Positions 8,693 through 18,510 of a stretch of 44,933 nucleotides of DNA are shown in pieces. Numbering within the stretch: the stretch's first letter is position 1; every line of letters starts with the position of its first letter. Source of the stretch: Actinomycetota bacterium. GTDB taxonomy: Bacteria; Actinomycetota; Acidimicrobiia; Acidimicrobiales; Ilumatobacteraceae. The stretch lies in contig QYPH01000005.1 in assembly GCA_007279905.1 (NCBI GenBank), positions 1 through 44,933 of the forward strand, in the 5' to 3' direction. The notes beneath the pieces were generated by a model. It saw only the letters and a list, made by a program, of their open reading frames with translations. It did not search any database and was not told the origin of the DNA. The position numbers were made by a program, and so were the translations under genes.

Positions 8693-8803
8693 ATATCGCG
8701 GTGGGCTCCCCCCAGAGCCTGCCCGACAGAATCCATTACGTGGCTCCCCCGCCACAGGATTCTTAGGTTGAGAGGCCCCGCAGCAATGTGGGGCCTTTCC
8801 CAT
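8693..8803 (+). ncRNA. 6C RNA (actinobacterial sRNA with C-rich hairpin loops)
   Basis: No ORF covers this stretch, but it holds two hairpins with C-rich loops, the hallmark of 6C RNA (called B11 in Mycobacterium tuberculosis). Hairpin 1: GGGCT (8703-8707), loop CCCCCCAG, AGCCT (8716-8720). Hairpin 2: outer stem AGAATCC (8728-8734) with GGATTCT (8757-8763), inner stem GTGGC/GCCAC, loop TCCCCC (8745-8750). A terminator hairpin follows. The C loops probably pair with G-rich ribosome-binding sites of target mRNAs, as reported for mycobacterial 6C RNA. The second loop has five rather than six Cs. The ends are inferred from promoter and terminator, not known. Confidence 0.82.
8773..8799 (+). terminator. 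Intrinsic terminator of the 6C RNA
   Basis: AGGCCCCGCA-GCAA-TGTGGGGCCT is a 10-bp stem closed by a GNRA tetraloop and followed by TTTCCC. The U-tract is short. The stem can also act for the minus-strand gene that ends at 8828. Confidence 0.75.
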
Positions 8804-8827
8804 TTCTCGGGTGTGGTTTAGTAGCAA

Positions 8828-9082
8828 TTATTTTTTGGAGAGTAGTGACTTGACGGCCATCACTGCTGCAATAAAAATTGCAACTCCCAACATGCGCACG
8901 CCGATACCTACCGAGAGAGTGGCGAGAATAATTCCGATGCACATCACAGGAATCATCAACACAGTGGAAAATGCGCGAGCACTGAAGTTGCGCGGAGGTT
9001 TGCGCCACAACACGACCGCAATTATTCCTGCAACAAGTGCAGAACCAAGAATGATCGCTACGAGACGAGCAAGACTCTCCAC
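8828..9082 (-). CDS. Small hypothetical membrane protein
   Basis: Predicted 84-aa protein of unknown function with two or three hydrophobic segments: residues about 8-25 (VAIILGSALVAGIIAVVLW), about 41-59 (VLMIPVMCIGIILATLS) and about 62-78, ending in SKK. A basic stretch, RKPPRNFSAR, lies between the first two. The start is GTG at 9082, supported by TACTGT exactly 6 nt upstream. It lies 18 nt downstream of the aconitase stop on the same strand, so it may be read both from its own promoter and from acn. I do not recognise a family. Confidence 0.65.
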   Translation of the reverse strand: MESLARLVAIILGSALVAGIIAVVLWRKPPRNFSARAFSTVLMIPVMCIGIILATLSVGIGVRMLGVAIFIAAVMAVKSLLSKK

Positions 9083-9088
9083 GCTCGA

Positions 9089-9094
9089 ACAGTA
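9089..9094 (-). promoter_or_regulatory. Candidate -10 box for the 84-aa membrane protein gene
   Basis: TACTGT on the minus strand, 6 nt before the GTG start at 9082 (leaderless geometry). It lies in the 18-nt gap after the aconitase stop. Confidence 0.4.
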
Positions 9095-9100
9095 GTTGAT

Positions 9101-11419
9101 CTATTTTGTTTTTGCAGCAGCCTCAGCAGCTTTTGCTGCTGCCTTCGCCGCACTCTCTACTTTTTTACGCACAACGTTGAGCGCGCTGCCGGCCTTAAAC
9201 CACTCGACTTGCTCCTTGCTAAATGTGTGGAGAGCCTGAAACTCAATCTGGTCTCCGCCGCGTTGATTGAGGTAACAGCGAACTGGCTGATCTGGCTTGG
9301 GTGGCATGTCGCGCACCGTGATGGTGTCAAGTTCGCTGATCATGTCATACATCGCTGGGTCGGCAAATGTGAGCGGCACGATGCCTTGCTTTTTGAGGTT
9401 GGTTTCGGCAATGCGGGCGAACGATCGAGCAAAAATAACAACAGCACCGCGGTAGCGAGGCTCCATCGCAGCATGCTCACGACTTGAGCCCTCTCCATAG
9501 TTTTGATCGCCAATTGCAGTCCATTGCACTTCGTTGTCGCCATAGTGGCGGGCAATTTCTGGGAAGGTGCGAGTTTGCCCATCGATCATGTCGATGCCTT
9601 CACCAACAACATCGTTGTATGCGTTGACAACACCTGCGAACAAGTTGCCACAAATGTTTTGTAGGTGTCCGCGATAGGTGAGCCACTTGCCAGCAGCCGA
9701 AATATGGTCGGTGGTGCATTTGCCTTTGGCTTTCATGAGAATGGGCATACCGAGAAAGTCGTTGCCATTCCATTTTGCAAATGGCTCGAGCAATTGCAAT
9801 CGATCACTTGTTGGACTCACGCTGACTTGCACATCGGAGCCGTCTGCGGGTGGGGCAATAAACGTGTCGTTGCCTGCGTCGTAACCGGCCTTTGGCAACA
9901 CTTCGCCTTGGGGAATCTCGAGCTTGACTTGGGTGCCATCGGGTGCTGTCAATGTGTCGGTCGTTGGGTCAAAGTCGAGGCGACCCGCAAGCGCGAGTGC
10001 AATGACCGTGTCGGGACTTGTCACAAAACTCAGTGTGTTGGCCGAGCCGTCGTTGCGCTTAGGAAAATTGCGGTTAAATGAGTTGACAATGGTGTTCGGT
10101 TTGCTCGTTACTTCCTTTGATCTGTCCCATTGACCAATGCACGGACCACACGCGTTGGCCAAAACTGTTGCGCCAATCGCTTCGAGATCGGCGAGAAGTC
10201 CATCTCGTTCGATTGTCGCTCGAATTTGCTCTGAGCCTGGAGTGATCAGCAGCTCAACTTTTGCTTTGAGACCATGAGCACTTGCTTGTCGTGCAACTGA
10301 TGCGGCACGCGTGATGTCTTCGTAAGAAGAGTTGGTGCAACTACCGATCAGGGCCGATGAGATATCGAGTGGCCACTCGTTTGCCGTTGCTGCAGCACCA
10401 ATATCTTTGCCGATCTTGTGGGCGCGGTCTGGAGAGTGCGGGCCATTGATGAGGGGTCTCAGTGAAGACAAATCGATCACGATGGTTTGGTCGTAGGTTG
10501 CGTTCTCATCCGCGCGCAGGTTTGTTGCAACACTGTCGGCGGCCTTGGCGATGTCGGTGCGGCCTGTGGCCTGCAAGTAAGCCGACATGTTTGCGTCGTA
10601 TGGAAACACCGAACACGTTGCGCCAATCTCGGCACCCATGTTGCAAATAGTTGCTTTGCCGGTTGCTGAAATGGTGTCGGCACCATCTCCGAAGTATTCG
10701 ACAATTGCGCCAGTGCCGCCTTCGACGGTGAGCACGCGTGCGACTTCAAGAATGACATCTTTCGGACTCGACCAACCAGAAAGTTTTCCCGTGAGTTTCA
10801 CTCCAATTACTTTTGGCCAACGAACATTGAATGGGAAACCAGTCATCACGTCGACCGCATCAGCACCGCCGACTCCGATTGCAACCATGCCGAGACCACC
10901 TGCATTTGGCGTGTGGCTGTCGGTGCCGATCATCATTCCACCGGGGAAGGCGTAGTGCTCGAGCACAACTTGGTGGATGATGCCGCTGCCTGGGCCCCAA
11001 AAACCAATGCCATATTTTGCTGAAACACTTTGCAAGAAGTCGTACACCTCTTTGTTGGTGTCGATTGCAACACCCATGTCGATGCGCGCACCGACTTTTG
11101 CCGAAATCAAATGATCGCAATGCACCGTTGAAGGCACAGCAGTAGTTGGAAGACCAGCAGTCATAAATTGCAATAGTGCCATCTGTGCTGTTGCATCTTG
11201 CATCGCAACACGATCAGGAGCGAAGTCTGCATAACTACGTCCTCGTTCCATCTCTTGTTTTTTTGGGTCGGAGAGATGATTGATCAAAATCTTTTCGGTG
11301 AGTGTGAGGTTGCGTCCGAGTCGTTTTCGTCCTATTGCCACGTTTCCTTCAAGTGATGCGTAGACGCTATTGACGAGTTCTATTGGGGTTCCTGCTGTTG
11401 CAGTCATGTCGATAGTCAT
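9101..11419 (-). CDS. acn: Aconitate hydratase (mitochondrial-type aconitase)
   Basis: Fe-S enzyme isomerising citrate to isocitrate. The 772-aa protein resembles the mitochondrial ACO2 type (about 780 aa) more than the roughly 900-aa bacterial AcnA. The 4Fe-4S ligands are Cys360 ([12 protein letters not shown]), Cys424 and Cys427 ([12 protein letters not shown]). The swivel domain with [14 protein letters not shown] follows. The track start at 11551 is too long; the ATG at 11419 has AGAGGA about 9 nt upstream, and a second in-frame ATG at 11407 has none. The C-terminus carries an Ala/Lys-rich tail ([20 protein letters not shown]) that is not part of the family fold. A GntR regulator is divergent, which suggests dedicated control of this TCA step. 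Confidence 0.96.
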   Translation of the reverse strand: MTIDMTATAGTPIELVNSVYASLEGNVAIGRKRLGRNLTLTEKILINHLSDPKKQEMERGRSYADFAPDRVAMQDATAQMALLQFMTAGLPTTAVPSTVHCDHLISAKVGARIDMGVAIDTNKEVYDFLQSVSAKYGIGFWGPGSGIIHQVVLEHYAFPGGMMIGTDSHTPNAGGLGMVAIGVGGADAVDVMTGFPFNVRWPKVIGVKLTGKLSGWSSPKDVILEVARVLTVEGGTGAIVEYFGDGADTISATGKATICNMGAEIGATCSVFPYDANMSAYLQATGRTDIAKAADSVATNLRADENATYDQTIVIDLSSLRPLINGPHSPDRAHKIGKDIGAAATANEWPLDISSALIGSCTNSSYEDITRAASVARQASAHGLKAKVELLITPGSEQIRATIERDGLLADLEAIGATVLANACGPCIGQWDRSKEVTSKPNTIVNSFNRNFPKRNDGSANTLSFVTSPDTVIALALAGRLDFDPTTDTLTAPDGTQVKLEIPQGEVLPKAGYDAGNDTFIAPPADGSDVQVSVSPTSDRLQLLEPFAKWNGNDFLGMPILMKAKGKCTTDHISAAGKWLTYRGHLQNICGNLFAGVVNAYNDVVGEGIDMIDGQTRTFPEIARHYGDNEVQWTAIGDQNYGEGSSREHAAMEPRYRGAVVIFARSFARIAETNLKKQGIVPLTFADPAMYDMISELDTITVRDMPPKPDQPVRCYLNQRGGDQIEFQALHTFSKEQVEWFKAGSALNVVRKKVESAAKAAAKAAEAAAKTK

Positions 11420-11467
11420 GTCGATAATCCTCTCAATTCTTTGAATATTGGCTTGCTTTTTGCGGCC

Positions 11468-12220
11468 ATGTATACAAGTATAGTACAAGTGCGAAGCATT
11501 CGGTATCAAGTCATAGCAGCATCGCTGCGAGAGCGAATCAATGTGGGCCATTTTTTGGCTGGGCGATTACTGCCAAGTGAGTCAGAACTGAGCCGTGAAT
11601 TTGCGGTCAGTCGAGTGACTGTGCGCAGGGCTCTCGAATTACTGCGCGAAGAAGGCATCGTCAGTGCGCGGCAAGGGTTTGGCTGGTTTGTGGCCAGCGA
11701 TCCGATATCGCAGACGCTCGGCAGATTGGGAACCATTGAGGAGCAAATGTCGGCAAGCGGCATGACACCAACTCGCCACATCATTGAGTTTGCATTTGAA
11801 AAGGCTTCACGCAACATTGCTAAAACACTCGACTGCGATCAGGTGCTGCGCGTCAAGCGCATCAACATGGCGGCCGACGAACCGTTTGCGGTCGTGACCG
11901 TGTGGTGTTCATTTGAACTTGGCAAGCACTTGTCTCGTCACGACGTTGAGACAAATTCATTTTATGATTTGCTCAATGTGGCGCTTGGTGGGGCGACACA
12001 AACAATTGGTGCAGATGCAGCAACGGCTGTTGAAGCAAGGTTGCTCGAAATTCCTGTTGGGTCACCTGTGTTGCATTGTGATCGTGTCACAAAGAACGAG
12101 GAAGGACATGCAGTGCTGGTTTCACATCACGTGTTTCCTGCACATCGCACAAACTTTGTTGTTGAGTTGCCTTCGGTGCCGGCTTCTATTTCGCCGACAG
12201 GTTTACGACTCGTTGACTAA
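11468..12220 (+). CDS. GntR family regulator, HutC/UTRA subfamily
   Basis: Predicted 250-aa repressor. The N-terminal winged helix spans about residues 14-75 ([20 protein letters not shown], then [18 protein letters not shown]), followed by a UTRA effector-binding domain ([20 protein letters not shown] and the [19 protein letters not shown] region). It is divergent from acn, so it may control aconitase in answer to a small metabolite; AcnR of corynebacteria does this job but is a TetR protein. The start is uncertain: the track TTG (11441) is unlikely, ATG 11468 is used here, and GTG 11489 is an alternative that would leave the TATAC-AA-GTATA dyad upstream. The stop lies 4 nt from the convergent nitroreductase stop. 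Confidence 0.88.
   Translation: MYTSIVQVRSIRYQVIAASLRERINVGHFLAGRLLPSESELSREFAVSRVTVRRALELLREEGIVSARQGFGWFVASDPISQTLGRLGTIEEQMSASGMTPTRHIIEFAFEKASRNIAKTLDCDQVLRVKRINMAADEPFAVVTVWCSFELGKHLSRHDVETNSFYDLLNVALGGATQTIGADAATAVEARLLEIPVGSPVLHCDRVTKNEEGHAVLVSHHVFPAHRTNFVVELPSVPASISPTGLRLVD
11471..11482. promoter_or_regulatory. Dyad TATAC-AA-GTATA between acn and gntR, candidate GntR operator
   Basis: A perfect 5-bp inverted repeat with 2-nt spacer, AT-rich as in many HutC-type operators. Read on the minus strand it contains TATACT, a good -10 box for acn (start 11419, leader about 50 nt with AGAGGA). On the plus strand TATAGT (11479-11484) could be the -10 box for gntR. A bound GntR protein could therefore cover both promoters. 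Confidence 0.5.
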
Positions 12221-12224
12221 TTCG

Positions 12225-12869
12225 TTACCACTTGTCCCAGTGCAGCACTTTTTCAAGTGGCAGTCGGTTGGCGGGCTTGAACTCGGTGCCGATGGTGTAC
12301 GCAATCGGGAACAATCCGCCCTGCGTAATTTTGTCGTAGGGAATACCAAGTAGCTCTGCAGCCTTTTTCTCGCCGTCCATCATGAGGTGGATTGTTGTCC
12401 AGGCCGAACCCATTCCACGTCCGCGGAGTGCGAGCATAAAACTCCATACGGCAGGCAAGAGCGAGCCCCAGGCACCGGCGCCACTAAAAACATCGAGATT
12501 ATCGAGACGACCCTCGATGCACGGAATCATGAGCATCGGTGCTTTTTCGAAATTTTCTGCCAAAAATGATGCCGAGCCGCGTACTTTAGGAAGTTGCTCG
12601 TCGCGGACATCGCCGCGAGGTTTGCCGCTTGGGAGTGTCGCGTAGATGGCCCAGTTGGCGCGATAGATGTCGGCAAGTGCTTTTTTCTTTGCCGCGTCTT
12701 CAACGATGATCCAATGCCATCCTTGGCTATTGCCGCCCGTTGGTGCCTGAAGAGCAATTTCGAGACATTCTTCAACAATTTTGCGCTCTACGGGTTTATC
12801 AAAGTCGAGGCGTTTGCGCACGCTGCGGGTGGATGTAAGGACTTCTTCGGAGGAGAGGTTCAGTTGCAT
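12225..12869 (-). CDS. Nitroreductase family protein
   Basis: Predicted 214-aa FMN-dependent oxidoreductase. The N-terminal TRSVRKRLDFDKPVERKIV and APTGGNSQGWHWIIV segments form the FMN phosphate-binding part, and GMGSAWTTIHL plus IPYDKITQGGLFPIAYT form the C-terminal FMN site. Such proteins reduce nitro groups, quinones, enones or flavins with NAD(P)H; the true substrate is unknown. The start is set at the ATG at 12869 (MQLNLSSEEV), because the track start at 12938 is a GTG with a non-conserved extension reaching into the divergent crotonase. A CACACT box 7 nt before the ATG is a weak match to the leaderless pattern seen elsewhere. Tail to tail with gntR. Confidence 0.9.
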   Translation of the reverse strand: MQLNLSSEEVLTSTRSVRKRLDFDKPVERKIVEECLEIALQAPTGGNSQGWHWIIVEDAAKKKALADIYRANWAIYATLPSGKPRGDVRDEQLPKVRGSASFLAENFEKAPMLMIPCIEGRLDNLDVFSGAGAWGSLLPAVWSFMLALRGRGMGSAWTTIHLMMDGEKKAAELLGIPYDKITQGGLFPIAYTIGTEFKPANRLPLEKVLHWDKW

Positions 12870-12925
12870 GGCATCTAGTGTGCCATGCAACGATAGAGAT
12901 ACACGACTTGGCAAAGGGGTATGTA

Positions 12926-13822
12926 ATGAGCGCAGCACAACGAGTAGATGTGCCTGGGGTAGTTGATGATCGGGTCACGATTTCGGTGGTTGATGGCATT
13001 GCCGATGTGAAGATGAATCGCGCCGACAAGCGCAACGCTCTCGACAACGCAATGTTCACTTCGCTGAACGCCGCTGGAGAATATCTCAAGACATTGGATG
13101 ACTTACGTGTTGTCGTGCTGTCGGGGGACGGTGCATCGTTTTGCGCGGGCCTCGATTTTTCGTCGTTTGCGCAGATGGCCGAGGCTGGTGCACAAGCAAA
13201 TGCAGCTGACAAAAAAACTGACAAAAAAACTGACAAAAAATCCGACATGAATGCGGGCGCGATGGTGAATGGTCGCATCACACATATGGCCCAACAAGTG
13301 TGTTGGGTGTGGCAGGAAGTGCCCGTGCCGGTTATTGCGGCAGTGCATGGTCATGCACTTGGAGGCGGCATTCAGATCGCACTTGGTTGTGACATTCGCA
13401 TCGTGCATCCAGACACGCAACTCTCTGTGCGCGAAGTGCACTGGGGTCTGATTCCCGACATGACGGGCACGTTGATGTTGAGTCGGCTCGCAAGACCCGA
13501 CATCGTGAAAGATTTGGTGTTTACGGCTCGAGTGTTTAGTGGTCGAGAGGGTTACGAAATGGGTCTTGTCACTCGACTTTCAGAATCTGTGCACGCAGAC
13601 GCAATGACACTGGCCAAGGAAATTGCTGGTCGCAGCCCGGAGGCGGTGCGAGGAGCCAAAAAACTCATTAACTTGCTGGCAAATACTGGCGCAGCCGAAC
13701 AGTTTGCAGCCGAACGGACAACGATTGGTCAGTTGATTGGCACAGCAAACCAGGCCGAAGCAGTGATGTCGCACTTTGAAAAGCGCCCACCTAATTTTGC
13801 TTCGGGCAGTTTGTTTCGCTGA
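12926..13822 (+). CDS. Crotonase / enoyl-CoA hydratase-isomerase family protein with a Lys-rich insert
   Basis: Predicted 298-aa crotonase-fold acyl-CoA enzyme. The oxyanion-hole segments are GDGASFCAGLDFSSF and HGHALGGGIQIALG. The first catalytic Glu of classical hydratases is replaced by Gln150, while Glu170 (VREVHWG) and Asp178 (LIPDM) are present, a pattern closer to dienoyl-CoA isomerases; so isomerase or another activity is more likely than hydration. Residues about 95-107 are a Lys/Asp repeat (DKKTDKKTDKKSD) encoded by a 12-bp tandem repeat. The track start at 12878 is GTG; the ATG at 12926 has AAAGGGG about 6 nt upstream. It is divergent from the nitroreductase. Confidence 0.88.
   Translation: MSAAQRVDVPGVVDDRVTISVVDGIADVKMNRADKRNALDNAMFTSLNAAGEYLKTLDDLRVVVLSGDGASFCAGLDFSSFAQMAEAGAQANAADKKTDKKTDKKSDMNAGAMVNGRITHMAQQVCWVWQEVPVPVIAAVHGHALGGGIQIALGCDIRIVHPDTQLSVREVHWGLIPDMTGTLMLSRLARPDIVKDLVFTARVFSGREGYEMGLVTRLSESVHADAMTLAKEIAGRSPEAVRGAKKLINLLANTGAAEQFAAERTTIGQLIGTANQAEAVMSHFEKRPPNFASGSLFR
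13207..13240 (+). repeat. 12-bp tandem repeat TGACAAAAAAAC inside the crotonase gene
   Basis: Two full copies of TGACAAAAAAAC and a third partial copy run in frame and encode DKKT repeats. Gain or loss of a unit keeps the reading frame, but the A7 runs could slip and cause frameshifts. Confidence 0.9.
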
Positions 13823-13874
13823 TTAGTCGCTAGAGTTTTGTCACGGGCCAGCGTCGTCCCTGCGGATTCCATTA

Positions 13875-13914
13875 TTGCAATCTGCAAAAAGTTCACACTG
13901 AATTCAGTTGAACT
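13875..13914. promoter_or_regulatory. Two dyads upstream of gltB, candidate operator
   Basis: TTGCA-ATC-TGCAA (13875-13887) is a perfect inverted repeat. AGTTCA-cactgaattcag-TTGAACT region (13890-13914) has outer arms AGTTCA/TGAACT and a perfect 10-bp inner palindrome CTGAATTCAG (13898-13907), offset by one base from the outer arms. They end 28 bp before the gltB ATG and lie where a nitrogen-responsive regulator could act. No regulator is identified. Confidence 0.5.
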
Positions 13915-13941
13915 GCACCTACAAGGAAATAGGACACGACG

Positions 13942-16900
13942 ATGCAACGCTCAATGCCGCTTGCAAGCGGTTTGTATGACCCACGCTTTGAACATGACGC
14001 ATGCGGCGTCTCGTTTGTCGTGGACATTAAGGGTCGCAAATCTCACGACATCGTGGCAATGGGTATTGGCGCACTCTGCAGCATGGAACATCGCGGTGCC
14101 ACAGGTTCAGAAGTCGAGACTGGCGATGGTGCTGGAGTACTGATTCAGGTTCCTCATCAATTTTTGTCGGAAGTTGTTGGCTTTGTTTTGCCGGCTGTAG
14201 GCGGTTACGGGGTTGGCATTGCCTTTTTGCCGACTGATAAAAAGCTTCGTGACGCAGCAGTCGTTGAAGTTGAACGAATTATTGCTGAGCAAGAGCTTGA
14301 TGTATTGGGCTGGCGTGAGGTGCCGGTTGATCCAAGTTGTCTTGGCAAGAGCGCTCGAGACGTGATGCCAGCATTTTCGCAGATATTTATTGCAGACAAG
14401 GAAGGTGCGCGAGAGGTTGAGTTGGATCGCAAGTTGTTTATTGCTCGCAAACGCATCGAGCACGAACTGCCACCAGAGTTGCAGACGTACTTTCCGTCAT
14501 TGTCGAGCCGCACACTCATCTATAAAGGCATGTTGACAACGCCTCAGTTGGCAATGTTTTTTCCAGATCTCACTGACACGCGCATTGAGTCGGCAATCGC
14601 CTTGGTGCATAGTCGTTTCTCCACAAACACATTTCCTTCGTGGCCGCTTGCGCATCCTTATCGATTTATTGCCCATAACGGCGAGATCAATACGGTGCAG
14701 GGCAATCGCAACTGGATGAGAACTCGGGAGTCGATGTTGAGCAGCAACTTGCTTCCTGGGCTTGAGCGAGCGTTTCCAATTTGCGCGATGGGTGGCAGTG
14801 ACTCTGCAAGTTTCGATGAAGTGCTCGAGTTGCTGCACTTGGGCGGGCGAAGTTTGCCGCATGCAGTGATGATGATGATTCCTGAAGCGTGGGAAAACAA
14901 CAAAACAATGAATGCACAAAAGCGCGCCTTCTATCGTTTTCATGCCTCGCTGATGGAACCGTGGGATGGCCCAGCATGTATTGCATTTACTGACGGAACT
15001 CTGATCGGCGCGGTACTCGATCGCAACGGACTTCGACCAAGTCGTTACTGGGTAACCGACGATGACATCGTGATCATGGCGAGCGAAGTTGGAGTTGTCG
15101 ACATTGATCAAGCGAAAATTGTTCGTAAAGGGCGGTTGCAGCCAGGGCGAATGCTGTTGATCGATACTGAACTTGGTCGGATCGTTGAAGATGATGAGAT
15201 AAAGCAACAACTGAGCGAAGCGGCTCCGTATCAAAACTGGCTCGATGCCGGACTTGTAGAACTCGGCGACTTGCCAGCCCGTGAACACATGGTGTTTAGT
15301 CGCGACAGCGTGTTGCGACGCCAACAGGTATTTGGTTACACACACGAAGAACTCAAAATTATTTTGGCGCCAATGGCAAAGACGGGTGGAGAGCCGCTTG
15401 GTTCGATGGGGACAGATACTCCGATCGCGGTACTTTCTGCTCGGCCACGATTGTTGTTTGACTATTTTCAACAGATGTTTGCGCAAGTCACGAACCCGCC
15501 ACTTGACGCAATTCGAGAAGAAGTAGTGACGTCAATCGGGACTGCGGTTGGCCCAGAAGGAAACTTGCTCGAAGCAAGTTCAGAACACTGCAGGCAACTG
15601 GTATTGCCATTCCCGATCATCAACAATGATCATCTCGCAAAGATCATTCACATCGATGATGATGGCGCATATCCACAACTGCAATCAGTAGTTGTGAGTG
15701 GCTTGTACAGAGTGGCCGATGGGGAGCAAGGGTTGCAAGAAGCCCTTGACGCGGCGCGAAAAACTGCAAGCGACGCAATCGATAACGGCGCACGCATCAT
15801 TATCATTTCTGATCGCAACTCTGACGAAGTGTTTGCGCCGATCCCATCGTTGTTGCTCACGAGTGCTGTGCACCATCACCTCATCCGTGAAAAGAAGCGC
15901 ACTCAAGTGGGGCTCATTGTTGAGTGCGGTGACGCGCGAGAAGTCCATCACATGGCGTTACTCATTGGTTATGGCGCCGGGGCGATTAATCCATATCTCG
16001 CATTCGAATCGATAGAAGACATGATTGCAGCCAATGATGGGACAGGAGTCAACAGTCTCGGCGGTGTCGATCCACAAAAGGCTGTCAACAATTACATCAA
16101 GGCCGCGGGCAAAGGTGTGTTGAAGGTGATGTCCAAGATGGGAGTGTCGACGGTGGCCTCATATACGGGCGCACAAATTTTTGAGGCACTTGGGCTGAGC
16201 AAAGAGCTTGTTGGAGAGTTTTTTACCGGAACGGTGTCGCGCCTTGGCGGAATCGGCTTGGGGGAAATCGCTACCGAGGTTGCAGCACGACACGCAATCG
16301 CGCATCCGCAACGTCCAGATCAGCGAATGCATCGCAAACTCGAAATGGGCGGCGAATACCAGTGGCGCCGCGAAGGCGAACATCATCTCTTTAATCCAGA
16401 GACGGTGTACCGATTGCAACACGCCACTCGTTCTGGCCGATACGACGTATTCAAGCAATACACAAAGGCCGTCGACGATCAGTCGCGAGTGTTGTCAACA
16501 TTGCGCGGGTTGTTTGAGTTTGTTGCAGACCGTGTTCCGGTGCCGATTGAAGAGGTTGAAACGGTGGCAAGTCTTGTCCAACGTTTTTCTACCGGTGCGA
16601 TGAGTTACGGCTCAATTTCCGCCGAGGTTCATGAGACGCTGGCAATTGCGATGAATCGCATTGGCGGCAAGAGCAACACGGGTGAGGGTGGCGAAGATGC
16701 CGAACGAAACATTGCATTGCCCAACGGTGACTCCAAGCGATCAGCGATCAAGCAAGTTGCATCGGGACGCTTTGGCGTGACGAGTGAGTATTTGGTCAAT
16801 GCGGATGATTTGCAGATCAAAATGGCGCAAGGCGCAAAGCCTGGCGAAGGTGGACAGTTGCCTGGTCACAAGGTCTATCCATGGATTGCTCAGACTCGCT

Positions 16901-18510
16901 ACTCGACACCCGGTGTGGGGCTCATTAGCCCGCCTCCGCACCACGACATTTATTCGATTGAAGATCTGAAGCAACTCATTCACGATCTGAAAAACTCAAA
17001 CCCAACTGCTCGTGTGCATGTCAAGTTGGTTGCACAAGTTGGTGTTGGCACAGTGGCAGCCGGCGTCAGTAAAGCAAAGGCCGACGTGGTCTTGATTTCG
17101 GGACACGATGGCGGAACGGGTGCATCGCCCTTGACGTCTCTTAAACATGTTGGTGCGCCATGGGAGCTTGGGTTGGCTGAGACGCAACAAACATTGTTGC
17201 TCAATGGATTGCGCGACCGCATCGTGGTGCAAGCCGATGGTCAGATGAAAACTGGGCGAGACGTCATTGTCGCAGCACTGCTCGGTGCAGAAGAATTTGG
17301 TTTTGCAACAGCACCGCTCGTTGTGAGTGGTTGCGTGATGATGCGGGTGTGTCATCTTGATACGTGTCCCGTGGGCGTTGCAACACAAAACCCCGAATTG
17401 CGCAAGCGCTTTAGCGGCAAGCCCGAGTTTGTTATCAATTTTTTTGAGTACATCGCTCAAGAGGTGCGCGAGTATCTTGCCCAATTGGGTTTTAGAACAT
17501 TGCAAGAAGCGGTTGGCCATGTTGAGGTGCTCGACACCCGACACGCGATCACTCATTGGAAGGCGAAAGGTCTTGATATTTCGCCGATTTTGGCAGTTGC
17601 TCAGAATCCGTATCAGCAAACACTGCATCATTCTGTTGCGCAAGATCACGGCTTGGCAGATGCTCTTGACACACAACTCCTCATTCAATGCGCCGACGCC
17701 GTTGATCGGGCCACACCTGTGCAACTTGATTTACCAATCAATAATGTCAACCGCACGGTTGGCACAATGCTCGGAAGCGCCGTCACCAAGAAGTGGGGCA
17801 GTGATGGCTTGCCACACGACACGATTTCGTTGCGCTTCACCGGCTCGGCGGGACAAAGCCTCGGAGCATTTTTACCAAAGGGAATTTCGGTTCACCTGCA
17901 GGGTGATGCAAATGACTATTTAGGCAAAGGATTATCGGGTGGTCGCATAGTGTTGCGACCAAGTACTCGCGCGACGTTTAGCCCACACGACAATGTGATT
18001 GCAGGCAATGTGATTGGCTACGGCGCGACTTCGGGAGAGATCTATATCAACGGACTTGTGGGCGAGCGATTTTGTGTGCGCAACTCTGGTGCCACTGCAG
18101 TTGTTGAAGGCATTGGTGATCACGGCTGTGAATACATGACTGGTGGTCGAGTGGTTGTGCTGGGAGAAACGGGGCGCAACTTTGCTGCTGGCATGAGCGG
18201 CGGTATTGCCTATGTATATGACGAAGACGGACTGTTTGCTTCACGGGTCAATAGCGACATGGTTGATATTTTTGATCTAGACGAATCTGATGTTGATTGG
18301 CTCTGCAACACGATTGCTCAACACGTGCAGTTAACAGGCTCTCCTCTTGGCACACGAATGTTGAATGATTGGTCGAATACTCAAAAACTGTTTCGTAAAG
18401 TGTTGCCTCGCGACTATGCGCGTGTCATGGCCATCATGGATCAAGCAAGGGTCGATGGTGTGAGCGAAGCGGAAACTTCTCGACGAGTCATGGAGCCTGT
18501 CCATGGGTGA
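13942..18510 (+). CDS. gltB: Glutamate synthase (NADPH) large subunit
   Basis: The 1522-aa alpha subunit of GOGAT makes glutamate from glutamine and 2-oxoglutarate. After a 20-residue propeptide comes Cys21 (DACGVSFV), the N-terminal nucleophile of the class II glutaminase domain. The central and FMN-binding synthase domains follow ([25 protein letters not shown]), with the 3Fe-4S cysteines near residues 1132-1143 ([15 protein letters not shown]). The C-terminal beta-helix ([26 protein letters not shown]) completes the subunit. The start ATG follows AGGAAATAGGA. It overlaps gltD by 8 bases. The dyads upstream suggest regulated expression. Length and motifs are complete, with no sign of damage. 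Confidence 0.97.
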   Translation: MQRSMPLASGLYDPRFEHDACGVSFVVDIKGRKSHDIVAMGIGALCSMEHRGATGSEVETGDGAGVLIQVPHQFLSEVVGFVLPAVGGYGVGIAFLPTDKKLRDAAVVEVERIIAEQELDVLGWREVPVDPSCLGKSARDVMPAFSQIFIADKEGAREVELDRKLFIARKRIEHELPPELQTYFPSLSSRTLIYKGMLTTPQLAMFFPDLTDTRIESAIALVHSRFSTNTFPSWPLAHPYRFIAHNGEINTVQGNRNWMRTRESMLSSNLLPGLERAFPICAMGGSDSASFDEVLELLHLGGRSLPHAVMMMIPEAWENNKTMNAQKRAFYRFHASLMEPWDGPACIAFTDGTLIGAVLDRNGLRPSRYWVTDDDIVIMASEVGVVDIDQAKIVRKGRLQPGRMLLIDTELGRIVEDDEIKQQLSEAAPYQNWLDAGLVELGDLPAREHMVFSRDSVLRRQQVFGYTHEELKIILAPMAKTGGEPLGSMGTDTPIAVLSARPRLLFDYFQQMFAQVTNPPLDAIREEVVTSIGTAVGPEGNLLEASSEHCRQLVLPFPIINNDHLAKIIHIDDDGAYPQLQSVVVSGLYRVADGEQGLQEALDAARKTASDAIDNGARIIIISDRNSDEVFAPIPSLLLTSAVHHHLIREKKRTQVGLIVECGDAREVHHMALLIGYGAGAINPYLAFESIEDMIAANDGTGVNSLGGVDPQKAVNNYIKAAGKGVLKVMSKMGVSTVASYTGAQIFEALGLSKELVGEFFTGTVSRLGGIGLGEIATEVAARHAIAHPQRPDQRMHRKLEMGGEYQWRREGEHHLFNPETVYRLQHATRSGRYDVFKQYTKAVDDQSRVLSTLRGLFEFVADRVPVPIEEVETVASLVQRFSTGAMSYGSISAEVHETLAIAMNRIGGKSNTGEGGEDAERNIALPNGDSKRSAIKQVASGRFGVTSEYLVNADDLQIKMAQGAKPGEGGQLPGHKVYPWIAQTRYSTPGVGLISPPPHHDIYSIEDLKQLIHDLKNSNPTARVHVKLVAQVGVGTVAAGVSKAKADVVLISGHDGGTGASPLTSLKHVGAPWELGLAETQQTLLLNGLRDRIVVQADGQMKTGRDVIVAALLGAEEFGFATAPLVVSGCVMMRVCHLDTCPVGVATQNPELRKRFSGKPEFVINFFEYIAQEVREYLAQLGFRTLQEAVGHVEVLDTRHAITHWKAKGLDISPILAVAQNPYQQTLHHSVAQDHGLADALDTQLLIQCADAVDRATPVQLDLPINNVNRTVGTMLGSAVTKKWGSDGLPHDTISLRFTGSAGQSLGAFLPKGISVHLQGDANDYLGKGLSGGRIVLRPSTRATFSPHDNVIAGNVIGYGATSGEIYINGLVGERFCVRNSGATAVVEGIGDHGCEYMTGGRVVVLGETGRNFAAGMSGGIAYVYDEDGLFASRVNSDMVDIFDLDESDVDWLCNTIAQHVQLTGSPLGTRMLNDWSNTQKLFRKVLPRDYARVMAIMDQARVDGVSEAETSRRVMEPVHG

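Noticed and set aside
9101-9170. GCT/GCA repeat at the end of acn as a possible frameshifted extension
   Set aside because: The frame stays open to a normal stop and the composition (Ala/Lys) is shared by inserts in other genes; treated as a low-complexity tail.
12872-12925. N-terminal extension of the crotonase from the GTG at 12878
   Set aside because: It would run into the nitroreductase promoter region and add non-family residues; the ATG at 12926 has a better ribosome site.
14497-15486. 329-aa minus-strand ORF opposite gltB
   Set aside because: Full overlap with conserved glutamate synthase sequence and no recognisable motif.
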